A stretch of DNA of 64,000 bases from positions 1 through 64,000 of the forward strand of contig NZ_RXLQ01000022.1 of NCBI RefSeq assembly GCF_003953935.1, written 5' to 3'. This document shows positions 36,778-46,198 of this stretch, piece after piece. This DNA comes from Massilia atriviolacea (GTDB lineage: Bacteria; Pseudomonadota; Gammaproteobacteria; Burkholderiales; Burkholderiaceae_D). Position numbers and translations under genes: made by a program. The notes below the pieces were generated by a model. The model did no database searches. It was not told the DNA's origin and saw only the letters and a program-made list of their open reading frames with translations. Position 1 is the first letter of the stretch, and every line of letters starts with the position of its first letter.

Positions 36778-37287
36778 ATGCCAAAAATTGTGCTCGATAA
36801 AACAGATCGGAAGATTCTGGCGATCTTGCAGGCGGATGGGCGCCTGTCCAACCAGGACGTGGCCGACCGGGTCAGCCTGTCGCCTTCGCCCTGCCTGCGG
36901 CGCATCAAGCGGCTCGAAGAGGCGGGTGTGATCCGCCAGTACGTGGCGCTGCTCGATCCGGCCCAGATCGGGCTCGGCCTGCTGGCGTATGTGAACGTGC
37001 GGCTGGAAAAGCACAGCGAAGCGTCCAGCAACGCGGCCGGGGCGCGCCGCGCCACCAGTTCGCCGCATGCCGACTTCGCGCTGTCGGTCGAGCACTGGCC
37101 GGAAGTGGTGGCCTGTTACGCGATGACGGGGGAAATGGATTACCTGCTGCGCGTGCACGTGGAAGACATGGACCACTTCTCGCGCTTCATGATGCAGACC
37201 TTGCTCAGCCACCCGGCGGTGGCCGACGTCAAGTCCAGCTTCGCGCTGCAGCGGATCAAGGATACGACCGCGCTGCCGCTGGTATGA
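36778..37287 (+). CDS. Lrp/AsnC-family transcription regulator of aromatic catabolism
   Basis: The protein has 169 residues. The amino helix-turn-helix is visible in LDKTDRKILAILQADGRLSN and RVSLSPSPCLRRIKRLEE. The carboxyl RAM effector domain shows PEVVACYAMTGEMDYLLRV. It begins with ATG behind GGAGG. The typical divergent placement against hppD suggests that it controls hppD and the oxidoreductase in response to tyrosine or phenylalanine. The effector is inferred. Confidence 0.93.
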   Translation: MPKIVLDKTDRKILAILQADGRLSNQDVADRVSLSPSPCLRRIKRLEEAGVIRQYVALLDPAQIGLGLLAYVNVRLEKHSEASSNAAGARRATSSPHADFALSVEHWPEVVACYAMTGEMDYLLRVHVEDMDHFSRFMMQTLLSHPAVADVKSSFALQRIKDTTALPLV

Positions 37288-37780
37288 GGCCGCCATTGGC
37301 GAGGCTCGTCACTGGCGTTCGCTGGCATCGACTCGCCTTCATCGGATGTTGCGCGGCACGTCGCTCGAAGTGAATGACGTTACATGATGTGAAGCCCGAA
37401 GCGCAGGTGCCTGCTGTCGCTGCCCCCCGCAGTCGCTAATGCCGTTAAGATAAGCCCTTTTGCCCCGAGCCTCATCTGCGCGGAAATGACGGGTTTAAGT
37501 TAGCGCCATTACTCTCAGTCGCCGGATTTGGCGAAGTTCATGAGCGCCTTTGGCAGCCTCAAGGAAAAGAGCGTGTTTGCCTTCCACTCGCCGTGCCCGC
37601 ACTGCGTCGCGTCGGGCGCCTGGCATCGCATCCGGCTATATTCGCCAACATCTCGCACTTATTTCTGCGCGGGCGCTGAGCGTGTCGAGATCGACCACCG
37701 GTCGATCTGGTCCAGTGCAGGCGGGGGACGCCATCAGCGCTATCGCTAGAGGCCAATTATTGCAGCAACACAGAGGAGGT
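37288..37780. other. Gene-free gap of 493 bases
   Basis: Short open frames occur on both strands (for example 37528-37749), but none has protein-like composition with a ribosome-binding site. No transposase, repeat or RNA structure was recognised. The segment could hold decayed coding sequence. Nothing is supported. Confidence 0.5.
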
Positions 37781-38440
37781 TTACTTCTTCGGCACGAAGA
37801 ACTTGACGGCGGCGCGGGTGTTGGCCTTGAGGGTGTAGTCGATGGTGGCGACCTGCTCGTCGATGGCTTCGCGCAGCATGCTGGCCGGGTCGGGCGGCAG
37901 CAGGCGCAGGTAGGCGTCCGCTTCGCCGTAGTCGCGCTGGATTTCCATGCCGGCCTTTTTGGCGATGTGCATCATGGTCTGGTTGGACGAGAGGCAGTGC
38001 ATGTACAAGGTGTCGACATCGAGGTTGCGGCAGCGGATGGCGGCGCGCTCGAACAGTTTGGAGCCGATGCCCTTGCCGCGCGCGGAGGCCGACACCGACA
38101 CCCCGAATTCGGCCACGATGTCCTTGGTGGTGTTGCTCAGGGCGTGGGTCGATTCCTTGGGCGCAAACGCCAGGTGGCCGACCGCGACCAGCTTGAAGAC
38201 CGGGTTGTAGACGCCGTAGACGGTATCGTGCACGAAATCGATCTTGCCGACGTAGGTTTCGACCAGTTCGTCGGGCAGCTTGGTGCCGAAACGGAGCAAG
38301 CGGTCACTATCGTCGAGCGCGAGGAAATGCCTGAGCACGCGGCGGCGGTCGCGTTCGTGGAGCTGCTTGACCAGCACCTTGCGCCGCGTTTTGCTGCTCT
38401 TGCGGGCGCCGAGCCAGTTGCTGAAGGGGTTTGTGAACAT
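37781..38440 (-). CDS. GNAT-family N-acetyltransferase
   Basis: The protein has 219 residues. The acetyl-CoA-binding motif is in VSASARGKGIGSKLFERA (Q/RxxGxG/A form), followed by the strand and helix of motif B with LYMHCLSSNQTMMHIAKKAG. The amino 40 residues are basic and not part of the fold. The acceptor substrate is unknown. No operon partner is evident. Confidence 0.85.
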   Translation of the reverse strand: MFTNPFSNWLGARKSSKTRRKVLVKQLHERDRRRVLRHFLALDDSDRLLRFGTKLPDELVETYVGKIDFVHDTVYGVYNPVFKLVAVGHLAFAPKESTHALSNTTKDIVAEFGVSVSASARGKGIGSKLFERAAIRCRNLDVDTLYMHCLSSNQTMMHIAKKAGMEIQRDYGEADAYLRLLPPDPASMLREAIDEQVATIDYTLKANTRAAVKFFVPKK

Positions 38441-38509
38441 GATCGGGACCGGATTCCGTGAGGTCTATTGTGCAGTGCACCAATTGAACCATTGTAGCGC
38501 ATTCCATCG

Positions 38510-38538
38510 GCCGTCGTTCGCGCGAAGGCGGGAACGAC
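38510..38538. repeat. Degenerate single arm of the repeat seen at 728-820
   Basis: The stretch GCCGTCGTTC followed by GCGCGAAGGCGGGAACGAC matches one arm of the inverted repeat at 728-820 with a few changes. It lies between the GNAT and diguanylate cyclase genes. Confidence 0.5.
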
Positions 38539-38601
38539 GCCTTCTCGGGCTAACTGACGATGCCAGCCGCTCCAAGCGTCGTCCCGCCGGCTGGCGCGCC
38601 C

Positions 38602-40137
38602 TCACATCGCCGACGTGACCGCCGGCGCCAGCGGCGTCTCGTTCCACTGCGCCTCCGGACTGAAGGCAATCCCGTTCTTGCCGCCCTGCTTGGCCTGGTA
38701 CATGGCCTGGTCGGCATCGGCCAGCAAGGCCGGCGCGCCGCGCATGAAGCCTTCCTTGCCCCTGGCGCTGGCCACGCCGATACTGGCCGAAATGCGCACC
38801 GGGAAGCCGCCCGCCTCGGTGATCGAGCGGATCGCGTCGAGCGTCTGCTGCGCCACCCGCAGCGCGCCATCGCGCCCGCTCACCTCTTCCAGCAGGATCA
38901 CGAATTCGTCCCCGCCCAGGCGCGCCAGCGCGTCTTCCTTGCGCAGCTTTTCCTGCACCCGCCTGGCCACTTCGCACAGCACCAGGTCGCCGGTCGCGTG
39001 GCCGTAGGTGTCGTTGACCGCCTTGAAGCCATCGAGGTCGATGAACATCGCCACCACCACGTCGCCGCGCCGCCCGGCGCGCACCAGCGCGTGCGCCAGC
39101 AGGCGCGTGAGCTCGCCGTAATTGATCAATCCGGTCAGGCTGTCGTGCTGCGCCAGCTGCTTGAGGCGCTCGGACTGCGCTTCCAGCTCGGCGGTGCGCT
39201 CGGCCACGCGGTGCTCCAGCGTCTCGTTGGCCGCCTGCAGGCTGCGATTGACCTCGCCGATGATGCTGTAGCTGCGCAGCAGGCGCCGCGCCACGTACAT
39301 CAGCAGCAGCAACAGCAAACCCGAATACGCGAACAGATAGGTGCGGTAGCGCTGTTTTTCGATCAGCACCTGGTCGAAGGAGGTGTCGAACAGGCTGCCC
39401 AGCTTTTCCATCGCCTCGGCCGTGCGGCTGTTCGCGATCTGCATTTCGAGTTCGTTTTCCAGGTGGCGGTAGCGCAGGATGGCGTGCGCGTGGCGTCCCA
39501 GTTCGTCGATGGTGTCGCTCACGCTGTCGGAAAAATCGCCGCGCAGGGGCTGCATCGCGGCGATCGTGCGTTCGATCTGGGCCGCCAGCGCCGGCGACGG
39601 CGCCAGGTTATAGCGCAGGATGTCGCTCAGCAGGCTGTTCAGGGCGGTATCGAGCGCCAGCACCGTGCGGCCCGGGACGATCGCCCCTTCGATGCCGTTC
39701 AGTTCGGTTTTCAGGTCGGTGATCGCGGGCGGGAAAAAGATCAGCGAATTGCGCAGGATCGCATTCTGGGTCTTGAACTGTTCGACCAGTTCTTCCTTCT
39801 TCACCAGCGCGCGCCTGACCTCTTCGAGCGCATCCTCGGCCTTGGGGTTGCCGGTCATCGGCAGGGCGGCGGCCAGGCGCAGCTGCAATTGGCGCATGCG
39901 CGGCAGCGGCGCCGAGAGCGGATCGTAATTGGTGCTGAGCCCGATGTGCGAGCGCAGGATGTTGACGTTCCACTCCGAATCGAGCTTTTCCAGCTCGCGC
40001 AGGTTGAGCATGACCCGGTTCTGCGCCTCCAGGTCGACAGCCTGGGTGCGGTTGAACAGCACGCCGAGCACCACCATCAGGGCGATCAGCAGCAGCAGCG
40101 AGGCGACCCGGCGCCAGGAGCCGAGCAGGCTTCTCAT
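38602..40137 (-). CDS. Membrane diguanylate cyclase with periplasmic helical sensor domain
   Basis: The protein has 511 residues. Membrane segments at about 11-28 and 267-283 enclose an all-helical periplasmic domain of about 235 residues. Its NYDPLSAPLP segment (70-79) is characteristic of DAHL-type sensor domains. A coiled coil (about 293-330) leads to the GGDEF domain with an intact GGDEF at 408-412. The inhibitory I-site RKED (399-402) is exactly five residues upstream. It should make cyclic di-GMP under product control. Its ATG overlaps the stop of the di-haem peroxidase gene upstream, so the two are translated together. Confidence 0.93.
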   Translation of the reverse strand: MRSLLGSWRRVASLLLLIALMVVLGVLFNRTQAVDLEAQNRVMLNLRELEKLDSEWNVNILRSHIGLSTNYDPLSAPLPRMRQLQLRLAAALPMTGNPKAEDALEEVRRALVKKEELVEQFKTQNAILRNSLIFFPPAITDLKTELNGIEGAIVPGRTVLALDTALNSLLSDILRYNLAPSPALAAQIERTIAAMQPLRGDFSDSVSDTIDELGRHAHAILRYRHLENELEMQIANSRTAEAMEKLGSLFDTSFDQVLIEKQRYRTYLFAYSGLLLLLLMYVARRLLRSYSIIGEVNRSLQAANETLEHRVAERTAELEAQSERLKQLAQHDSLTGLINYGELTRLLAHALVRAGRRGDVVVAMFIDLDGFKAVNDTYGHATGDLVLCEVARRVQEKLRKEDALARLGGDEFVILLEEVSGRDGALRVAQQTLDAIRSITEAGGFPVRISASIGVASARGKEGFMRGAPALLADADQAMYQAKQGGKNGIAFSPEAQWNETPLAPAVTSAM

Positions 40138-41093
40138 GGCGGCGTTCCCGGCACCAGCTTGTCGCCGCTCAGGGTGTGCAGGAAGCGCACGATCAATTCC
40201 TTGTCCTGCTGCGAGGCGGTGCGCCCGAGCTGGTAGCGGAACATCAGTTCGACCGCCTGCTCGAGCGTCTCGACCGAACCGTCATGGAAGTACGGCGCCG
40301 TCAACGCCACATTGCGCAGGCCCGGCACGCGGAACACATAGCGGTCGATATTGCGCTTGGTGATCTGGTAGCGGCCCAGGTCGGCGCCGCTCGCTTCCAG
40401 CCCCGGCATTTCGCGCATCGCCCCCAGCTTCTGGAACAGGTTGCCGCCGACATTGATGCCCTGGTGGCAGGCCGCGCAGCCGAAGCTCTTGAAGCGCAGG
40501 TAGCCGCGCTCTTCTTCGGCCGTGATGGCGCCGGCCTCGCCGCGCAGGTAGCGGTCGAAGCGCGAGGGCGTCACCAGCGAGCGCAGATACTGGTCGAGCG
40601 CGTCGCGCACGTAGGCCGGGCGCAGGGCGTCGCCGTAGACGTCCTTGAACTGGGCCGCGAGCCGCTCGTCGCGGGTCAGGCGCGCCGCCACCACGTCCCA
40701 GTTGTCGGCAAAGACGGCCGGCTTGGCGATCACATGGTCGAGCAGCTGCTCGACCCCGGTGTAGGCCCCGGTCCAGGTCTGGCGGAAGTTGAAACTGCTG
40801 TTATAGACGGTCGGCGTGTTAAAGCGCGCCGGTTTGCCGTCCGGCCCGATGGAAAGGGCCTTGCCGTCGGTGCCGCCGCGCCGCAGCTGGTGGCAGCTGG
40901 CGCAGCTGTGCGTGTTGTCGCGCGAAAAACGCGGGTCCGTGAACAGGCGCGCGCCGAGCGCGATGCGCGCCGGGTCGCCCACCGTCTTGACGGGGAGCGG
41001 CCGGATCGGCTCATTGACAAGCGCCTGGGCCGCAGCGGCGCCTGCCCAGCAGCAGGCGAGCGCGGCAAAGGACCGGCGCAAGGTGGACAGCAT
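40134..41093 (-). CDS. Periplasmic di-haem cytochrome c peroxidase-like protein
   Basis: The protein has 319 residues with a signal peptide ending near AAAQA (about 23). Two haem-binding motifs, C64-A-S-C67-H68 and C206-A-A-C209-H210, give the MauG/CcpA family pattern. The carboxyl part has the usual FRVPGLRNVALTAPYFHDG. Family members reduce hydrogen peroxide or oxidise protein residues. The start at 41093 follows GGGAG. The gene is coupled by an ATGA overlap to the diguanylate cyclase gene, which suggests a redox link to c-di-GMP signalling. Confidence 0.92.
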   Translation of the reverse strand: MLSTLRRSFAALACCWAGAAAAQALVNEPIRPLPVKTVGDPARIALGARLFTDPRFSRDNTHSCASCHQLRRGGTDGKALSIGPDGKPARFNTPTVYNSSFNFRQTWTGAYTGVEQLLDHVIAKPAVFADNWDVVAARLTRDERLAAQFKDVYGDALRPAYVRDALDQYLRSLVTPSRFDRYLRGEAGAITAEEERGYLRFKSFGCAACHQGINVGGNLFQKLGAMREMPGLEASGADLGRYQITKRNIDRYVFRVPGLRNVALTAPYFHDGSVETLEQAVELMFRYQLGRTASQQDKELIVRFLHTLSGDKLVPGTPP

Positions 41094-41124
41094 CCTGTTT
41101 CTCCCTGTCAATGCCAATATCGGA

Positions 41125-42414
41125 TCAAAGAATAGCAGGATTCGGGTCTTTCCTGTCGTCCGCCTGAGCAGGGTCGTCGCCCAGGCGCAGCGCCGCCTTG
41201 ACGGCCGAGACGCGCGCCGTATGCACGGCATGCGCGATCTGCTGTTTGTTCTCGCCGCAGCGCAGCGCCACCTCGCCGGCGTTGACCGCGCGCGCCGCGT
41301 CCAGGGCCGCGAGCAGGTAGGGGCCCTGCGGATACGGCCGGGTGCGGAAGTCGTCGCCGCTGCCGCCATCGCCGCGCCCGCGAAAATCGCATTCGGCCGC
41401 CAGCAGCATCTGCGCGAAGCGCGCCGGTTTGCGAAAGGCGTCGCAGCGTTCGAACAGGGTGACCAGGGTATTGGCGCGCAGTTCCCGGGCGCGCCCGATG
41501 TTGCCGTGCTCGCGCGCGGTCATCACGGCCAGGTCGCGGCAGTCGCCCGGCACCTTCAGGCGCGCGCAGACGGCGTCGATCAGGGCCAGGCCGAGCTGCT
41601 CGTGACCGTGGTGGCTGGGCCAGCGCCCGGGCGGGGTGGCGCCCTTGCCCAGGTCGTGCATCAGGGCGGCGAAGCGCACCGGCAGCGCGAAGCCGCGTTC
41701 GGCCGCGTAGTCGATCACCATCTCCATGTGCACGCCGGTGTCGATTTCGGGATGGTGCAGGGGCGGCTGCGGCACGCCCCACAGGGCATCGAGTTCCGGC
41801 ACGATGCGCGCCAGCGCGCCGCAGGCGCGCAGCACGGCCAGCATGCGCGAGGGCTTTTGCTCCATCAGGCCGCGCGCCACTTCCTGCCACACGCGCTCGG
41901 CCACCAGGGCGTCGGCTTCGCCGGCCGCCACCATGCTGCGCATCAGTTCCATGGTTTCGGGCGCCACCGTAAAGCCGGGAAAGCGCGCCGCGAAGCGCGC
42001 CAGGCGCAGGATCCGCACCGGGTCTTCGGCAAAGGCGCCGGAGACGTGGCGGAAGACCTTCGCCTCCAGGTCGCGCCGGCCGCCGAACGGGTCGGTGATG
42101 CCGCCGTCGGCATCGCGCGCGATGGCGTTGATGGTCAGGTCGCGCCGCACCAGGTCTTCTTCGAGCGTGACATCGGGCGAGGTGTGGAACACGAAGCCGC
42201 GGTAGCCGGGCGCGGTCTTGCGCTCGGTGCGCGCGAGCGCGTACTCTTCCTGCGTCTCGGGATGCAGGAAGACCGGGAAGTCCTTGCCGACCGGGCGAAA
42301 GCCTGCGGCCAGCATGTCCTCGGGCGTGGCGCCGACCACGATCCAGTCGCGGTCCTGGACCGGGAGGCCGAGCAGGCCGTCGCGCACCGCGCCGCCGACG
42401 ATGTATGTTTTCAT
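41125..42414 (-). CDS. cca: Multifunctional CCA tRNA nucleotidyltransferase
   Basis: The protein has 429 residues, the long form with an HD domain. The nucleotidyltransferase motif GGAVRD (7-12) and metal-binding D21 and D23 (QDRDW) are present. EEDLVRRDLTINAI and EDPVRILRLARFAARF follow, and then the HD motif ALMHDLGKG. It adds or repairs the CCA end of tRNAs. The HD part is known for phosphatase and 2'-phosphodiesterase activity. It lies in a conserved slt-cca neighbourhood. Confidence 0.97.
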   Translation of the reverse strand: MKTYIVGGAVRDGLLGLPVQDRDWIVVGATPEDMLAAGFRPVGKDFPVFLHPETQEEYALARTERKTAPGYRGFVFHTSPDVTLEEDLVRRDLTINAIARDADGGITDPFGGRRDLEAKVFRHVSGAFAEDPVRILRLARFAARFPGFTVAPETMELMRSMVAAGEADALVAERVWQEVARGLMEQKPSRMLAVLRACGALARIVPELDALWGVPQPPLHHPEIDTGVHMEMVIDYAAERGFALPVRFAALMHDLGKGATPPGRWPSHHGHEQLGLALIDAVCARLKVPGDCRDLAVMTAREHGNIGRARELRANTLVTLFERCDAFRKPARFAQMLLAAECDFRGRGDGGSGDDFRTRPYPQGPYLLAALDAARAVNAGEVALRCGENKQQIAHAVHTARVSAVKAALRLGDDPAQADDRKDPNPAIL

Positions 42415-42442
42415 GCTGAAGATGATCTTGCCAAAACCGCTA

Positions 42443-43165
42443 TTATGGCTTGCCGCGGATTTCTTCGTCGTGATGCGCGGCGATTTCGGTTTCGGCCAGC
42501 GCTTCGCGCACCCAGCGCGCCACCGCCGGGTGGGCCTGGACCCGCTCGCAGTAGGCTTGCAGGGCCGGCGCCAGCGCCACGCCGTAGATCTTGAAGCGCA
42601 TCACCACCGGCGCGAAAAACGCGTCGGCGATCGAAAAATCGCCGAACAGGAACTGGTGGTGGCCGAAGCGCGACAGGCACTCTTCCCAGATTTCGCTGAT
42701 GCGGCCGATGTCGCCCTGCGCGCCCGGGGTGCGCCCGCGCCCGGGAAGGCTCATGCGGATATTCATCGACATGGCGCTGCGCAGGTCGGCAAAGCCGCTG
42801 TGCATTTCGGCCGTGACCGAACGCGCCATGGCGCGCGCCGCCACATCCTGCGGCCACATATGCTTTTCCGGGAACTGTTCGGCCAGGTATTCGCAGATCG
42901 ACAGGCTGTCCCAGATCGTCATTTCGCCGGCCACCAGCACCGGCACCCGGCCCGCGCCCGAATACTCGGCGATGCGCGCCGAGGTATCCGGCTGGTCGAG
43001 CAGCACGCGCACTTCGTTGAAGGGAATGCCGAAGGCGGTGGCCGCCACCCACGGCCGCATCGACCAGGACGAATAGTTCTTGTTGCCGATGATGAGGGTC
43101 AGGCCGGCCTTCCTGGCCTCGTCCAGGGTGTGCGACAGGGTCGGATCGAGTTCGGTGGTTTGCAT
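42443..43165 (-). CDS. Glutathione S-transferase family protein
   Basis: The protein has 240 residues. The thioredoxin-like amino domain shows LIIGNKNYSSWSMRPWVAA, with the serine of the GST active site, and the VPVLVAGEMTIWDSLSICEYL glutathione-binding segment. The carboxyl helical domain includes FLFGDFSIADAFFAPVV. The substrate is unknown. It is on the cca strand, 28 bases upstream of it. Confidence 0.92.
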   Translation of the reverse strand: MQTTELDPTLSHTLDEARKAGLTLIIGNKNYSSWSMRPWVAATAFGIPFNEVRVLLDQPDTSARIAEYSGAGRVPVLVAGEMTIWDSLSICEYLAEQFPEKHMWPQDVAARAMARSVTAEMHSGFADLRSAMSMNIRMSLPGRGRTPGAQGDIGRISEIWEECLSRFGHHQFLFGDFSIADAFFAPVVMRFKIYGVALAPALQAYCERVQAHPAVARWVREALAETEIAAHHDEEIRGKP

Positions 43166-43218
43166 GATGACGGTTCCGGAGAAAAGTAAAAAATCGGGGC
43201 CCGGCGCGGGCGCCGCGT

Positions 43219-44181
43219 TCAGCGTCCCGCGCGGGCGCGGTAGTCGTCGAAGCGTTCGTGCGGCGCCAGGTAGCGCGGCGCCACCGCTTCCAGCGCGCGC
43301 AGTTGCAGGCCGAGGGCGGCGGCGGTGGTGGCCTGGATGGCCGGATCGACCACGTTATCGACCTGCATGGAGTCGAGGTTGTCGCGGCTGATCAGCGGCT
43401 CGCCCGGCAGCAGTTCGAACAACAGGGCCTGCAGGCGCGCCAGCGGGTCGGGAATGCCGAACACCGGGCGCGGATGGCCGGCATAGCGGCCGGCCAGGCG
43501 CACCAGTTCGGCCAGCGAATAGATTTGCGGCCCGCCCAGCGCATACACCTGCTGGCGCGTTTTCAGGTCGCCCAGCGCGTGGACGAACGCGTCGGCCACG
43601 TCGCCCACGTAGATCGGCTGGAAGTCGGTGGCGGCGCCGGCCAGCGGGATGAAGGGCAGCCACTTCTGCATGCGCGCGAAGGTGTTGAGAAAACTGTCGC
43701 CGGGGCCGAACACCACCGAGGGCCGGAAAATCGTGGCGGCCACCGAGGCTTCGGCGCGCGCGGCGACTTCGCCGTCGGCCTTGGAGCGCTGGTACATCGA
43801 GGGGCCGTCGGCGGCCGCGCCCAGGGCGCTCATGTGCAGGTAGCGCGCCACGCCGCCGGCGGCGCAGGCGGCCACGATGCGGCGCGGCAGGTCGACGTGG
43901 GCGCGCTTGAAGTCCGGCCCGTACGGCTGGCCGCGGCGCGAATGCAGCACGCCCACCAGGTTGATGGCGGCGTCGGCCCCGGCGAGCAGGCGGCGCAGAG
44001 TGGCGTCGTCGCCCACATCGGCGGCTGCCACCTCCACGCGCGGCAGGAAGATCAGGTGCCTGGCGCGTTCGGCGCGGCGGGTCGGCACGATCACGCGCGC
44101 GCCCTCCTGCGACAGGCGCGCCACCAGATGGCTGCCGATGAAACCGGAGCCGCCGAATACCACTACCGTCATGTCTTTCAT
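43219..44181 (-). CDS. NDUFA9-like NAD(P)-binding protein (complex I-type SDR)
   Basis: The protein has 320 residues. The amino Rossmann motif VVVFGGSGFIGSHLV and the YQRSKADGE segment place it in the extended/atypical SDR group close to the complex I accessory subunit NDUFA9. The ATG at 44179-44181 is preferred over a GTG three codons upstream and an ATG three codons downstream. Its function in bacteria is unknown. It sits between slt and the GST gene on the same strand. Confidence 0.88.
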   Translation of the reverse strand: MKDMTVVVFGGSGFIGSHLVARLSQEGARVIVPTRRAERARHLIFLPRVEVAAADVGDDATLRRLLAGADAAINLVGVLHSRRGQPYGPDFKRAHVDLPRRIVAACAAGGVARYLHMSALGAAADGPSMYQRSKADGEVAARAEASVAATIFRPSVVFGPGDSFLNTFARMQKWLPFIPLAGAATDFQPIYVGDVADAFVHALGDLKTRQQVYALGGPQIYSLAELVRLAGRYAGHPRPVFGIPDPLARLQALLFELLPGEPLISRDNLDSMQVDNVVDPAIQATTAAALGLQLRALEAVAPRYLAPHERFDDYRARAGR

Positions 44182-44215
44182 CGTGCACACCCTTCAATGA
44201 TGGCCCGCAGGCGCA

Positions 44216-46180
44216 TCAGGGCAGGTCGTTGCCCTGGGCGCTGCGCGGCGTGATTTTGCCAAGGCGCGCCTTGAGCGACTGCGGCTTGTTCTCGAACAGC
44301 GCGGCATAGTTGGTCGCGTTGGACATCACATTCTTGACATAGATCCGGGTTTCCATATACGGGATCGACTCGGCGAAAATGGCCCCTTCCATCGGCTCGT
44401 CGAGCTTGCCGCGCCAGTTGCGCATGCGTCCCGGTCCGGCGTTGTAGGCGGCCGTGGCCAGGGTCTGCGAGCCGTCGGCGTTTTCCAGCACCATGCTCAT
44501 GTAGTTAGCCCCGAGCAGGATGTTGGTGCGCACGTCGGTCAGCTTGTTCTTGACGTAGTCGCCCAGGCCGATCTTGCGCGCCACGTAAGCGCCGGTGGCG
44601 GGCATGACCTGCATCAGGCCGGACGCGCCCACGCTCGACTGCGCATCCATGATGAAGCGCGATTCCTGGCGGATCAGGCCATACACCCAGGCCCGGTCCA
44701 GGCCGAGCTGCTGCGCGGTCGGGTGCAGGATGTCGTTGTGCGGCGACGGGAAGCGCTGGGTGTAGTCGAACTGGGTGCGGGTGCGGTCCGAGGTATTGAC
44801 CATGCGGTCGAGGATCTGGTTCGCGCGCGCGAATTCGGCCGCGGCCAGCAGTTCGCGTTCGCTGAATTTGCGCAGCTCCCAGTTCCACTCGCGCGTGCCT
44901 TCCAGGCGCAGGCGCAGGCTGAAGAACTTGAGCGCGCGGCGCAGGCCCGGATTGCTGGCCATGGGCGCCATTTCCTCGGGCGTGAGGGCCGGTCCCGGCG
45001 GCGGGATCGAAATCAGCTGGCCCAGTTCCTCCAGCGCCAGCTGGCCGTAGAAGCTGTTCTGGTCGGCGATGCGCTGGTACAGGGCCACGGCCGCTTCGTG
45101 CGCGCCGTGTTCGGCCTGCAGCGCGCGCCCCAGCCAGTAGGTCCACACCGGTTGCGCGCGCATCGGGGCCGGCATCGCCTCGATGCTGGCCTTGACGGTT
45201 TTCCAGTCGGCGCGGCGCAGGGCGATGCGGGTCTTCCATTGAATCTGCTCGGCCGTGAGCGGCGCGCCGGCGCTCTTGCGCCAGTACTCGTAGGCTTCCG
45301 GGGCCAGCGTGAGCGAAGCGGCGTGCGCAATGCCGGCCCAGCCGATGGCCTGCTCCTGGGGCGACAGGCGCGGCGCGTTCTTGTTCAGGGCCACCACGGC
45401 CAGGTTCTGGCTGGTGCGCGCCATGCGCGAGACGGCCATCAGATAGATTTCGTGGTCGGCGCGGGTCTCGCCGATGCCGCGCGCCATGGCCAGCGCCGGC
45501 AGGTCGACCGCCTGCGAGGCGTGCAGTTCGGACACGCCGAGCAGGGCAGCGATGCGCTTGGCCGGGCCGGTGGCCTTGCTTTCGCCAGCCAGGCGCAATT
45601 GGGCCAGCAAGTCGTTGGCGTCGAACTGGCCGCTCTGGGCCAGGGTGGAAATCAGGGAACCGCAGGCGTCGCCATAGCCGGGCGGATTGACCAGCAGCGC
45701 ACGGGCGTCGTCGGCCACTTTTTCGCCGCGCGCCACGCGCGACATCAGGGCGTAGCACTTGACCTGGGTGTCGTCGTTGAGCACGAACAGCGGATATTGC
45801 TGGTCGAAATTGGCCCAGTCGCGCGCGCGGCCCAGTTCCAGCAGCCAGTCGTTGCGCAGGCGGTCGGCGATGGCCAGGCCCTGGTAGCGCGTGAGGAAAT
45901 CGCGGAATTCGTCGCTCGAGGCGACCCGCAGGCGGGTTTTGAGCCGATAATAATCGACATACGACGGCACCGGATAGTTCTGCAGGCGCGAGGCGTAGGC
46001 ATTGGCCTTGGCGGCGTCGTCCTGGCGCGCGGCTTCGCGCAGCAGCAGGAAGGTATCGTCGTCGGCGCGCGGGTCGTAGGGCGGCGCCGGCGCCTGGGCG
46101 TAGGCGGGAATCAGGCAGGCTCCGGCGACAATCGCGAAGGCAAACAATTTCGGCAGGAACATCTGAATGCGACTCTCCAT
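44216..46180 (-). CDS. slt: Soluble lytic murein transglycosylase
   Basis: The protein has 654 residues. A signal peptide (about 1-29, ending PAYAQA) is followed by a long helical superhelix domain and a carboxyl goose-lysozyme-type SLT domain. The SLT domain holds the catalytic glutamate in GLIRQESRF and the motifs GASGLMQVMPATG and AAYNAGPGR. It cleaves peptidoglycan in the periplasm to anhydro-muropeptides. The ATG at 46178-46180 lies only 18 bases from the divergent fau start. Confidence 0.95.
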   Translation of the reverse strand: MESRIQMFLPKLFAFAIVAGACLIPAYAQAPAPPYDPRADDDTFLLLREAARQDDAAKANAYASRLQNYPVPSYVDYYRLKTRLRVASSDEFRDFLTRYQGLAIADRLRNDWLLELGRARDWANFDQQYPLFVLNDDTQVKCYALMSRVARGEKVADDARALLVNPPGYGDACGSLISTLAQSGQFDANDLLAQLRLAGESKATGPAKRIAALLGVSELHASQAVDLPALAMARGIGETRADHEIYLMAVSRMARTSQNLAVVALNKNAPRLSPQEQAIGWAGIAHAASLTLAPEAYEYWRKSAGAPLTAEQIQWKTRIALRRADWKTVKASIEAMPAPMRAQPVWTYWLGRALQAEHGAHEAAVALYQRIADQNSFYGQLALEELGQLISIPPPGPALTPEEMAPMASNPGLRRALKFFSLRLRLEGTREWNWELRKFSERELLAAAEFARANQILDRMVNTSDRTRTQFDYTQRFPSPHNDILHPTAQQLGLDRAWVYGLIRQESRFIMDAQSSVGASGLMQVMPATGAYVARKIGLGDYVKNKLTDVRTNILLGANYMSMVLENADGSQTLATAAYNAGPGRMRNWRGKLDEPMEGAIFAESIPYMETRIYVKNVMSNATNYAALFENKPQSLKARLGKITPRSAQGNDLP

Positions 46181-46198
46181 GGATACTTCATTTAACAC

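Noticed and set aside
37528-37749. Short plus-strand frame in the gap after the AsnC regulator
   Set aside because: No ribosome-binding site and no protein-like pattern; the start of the frame does not resemble any family.
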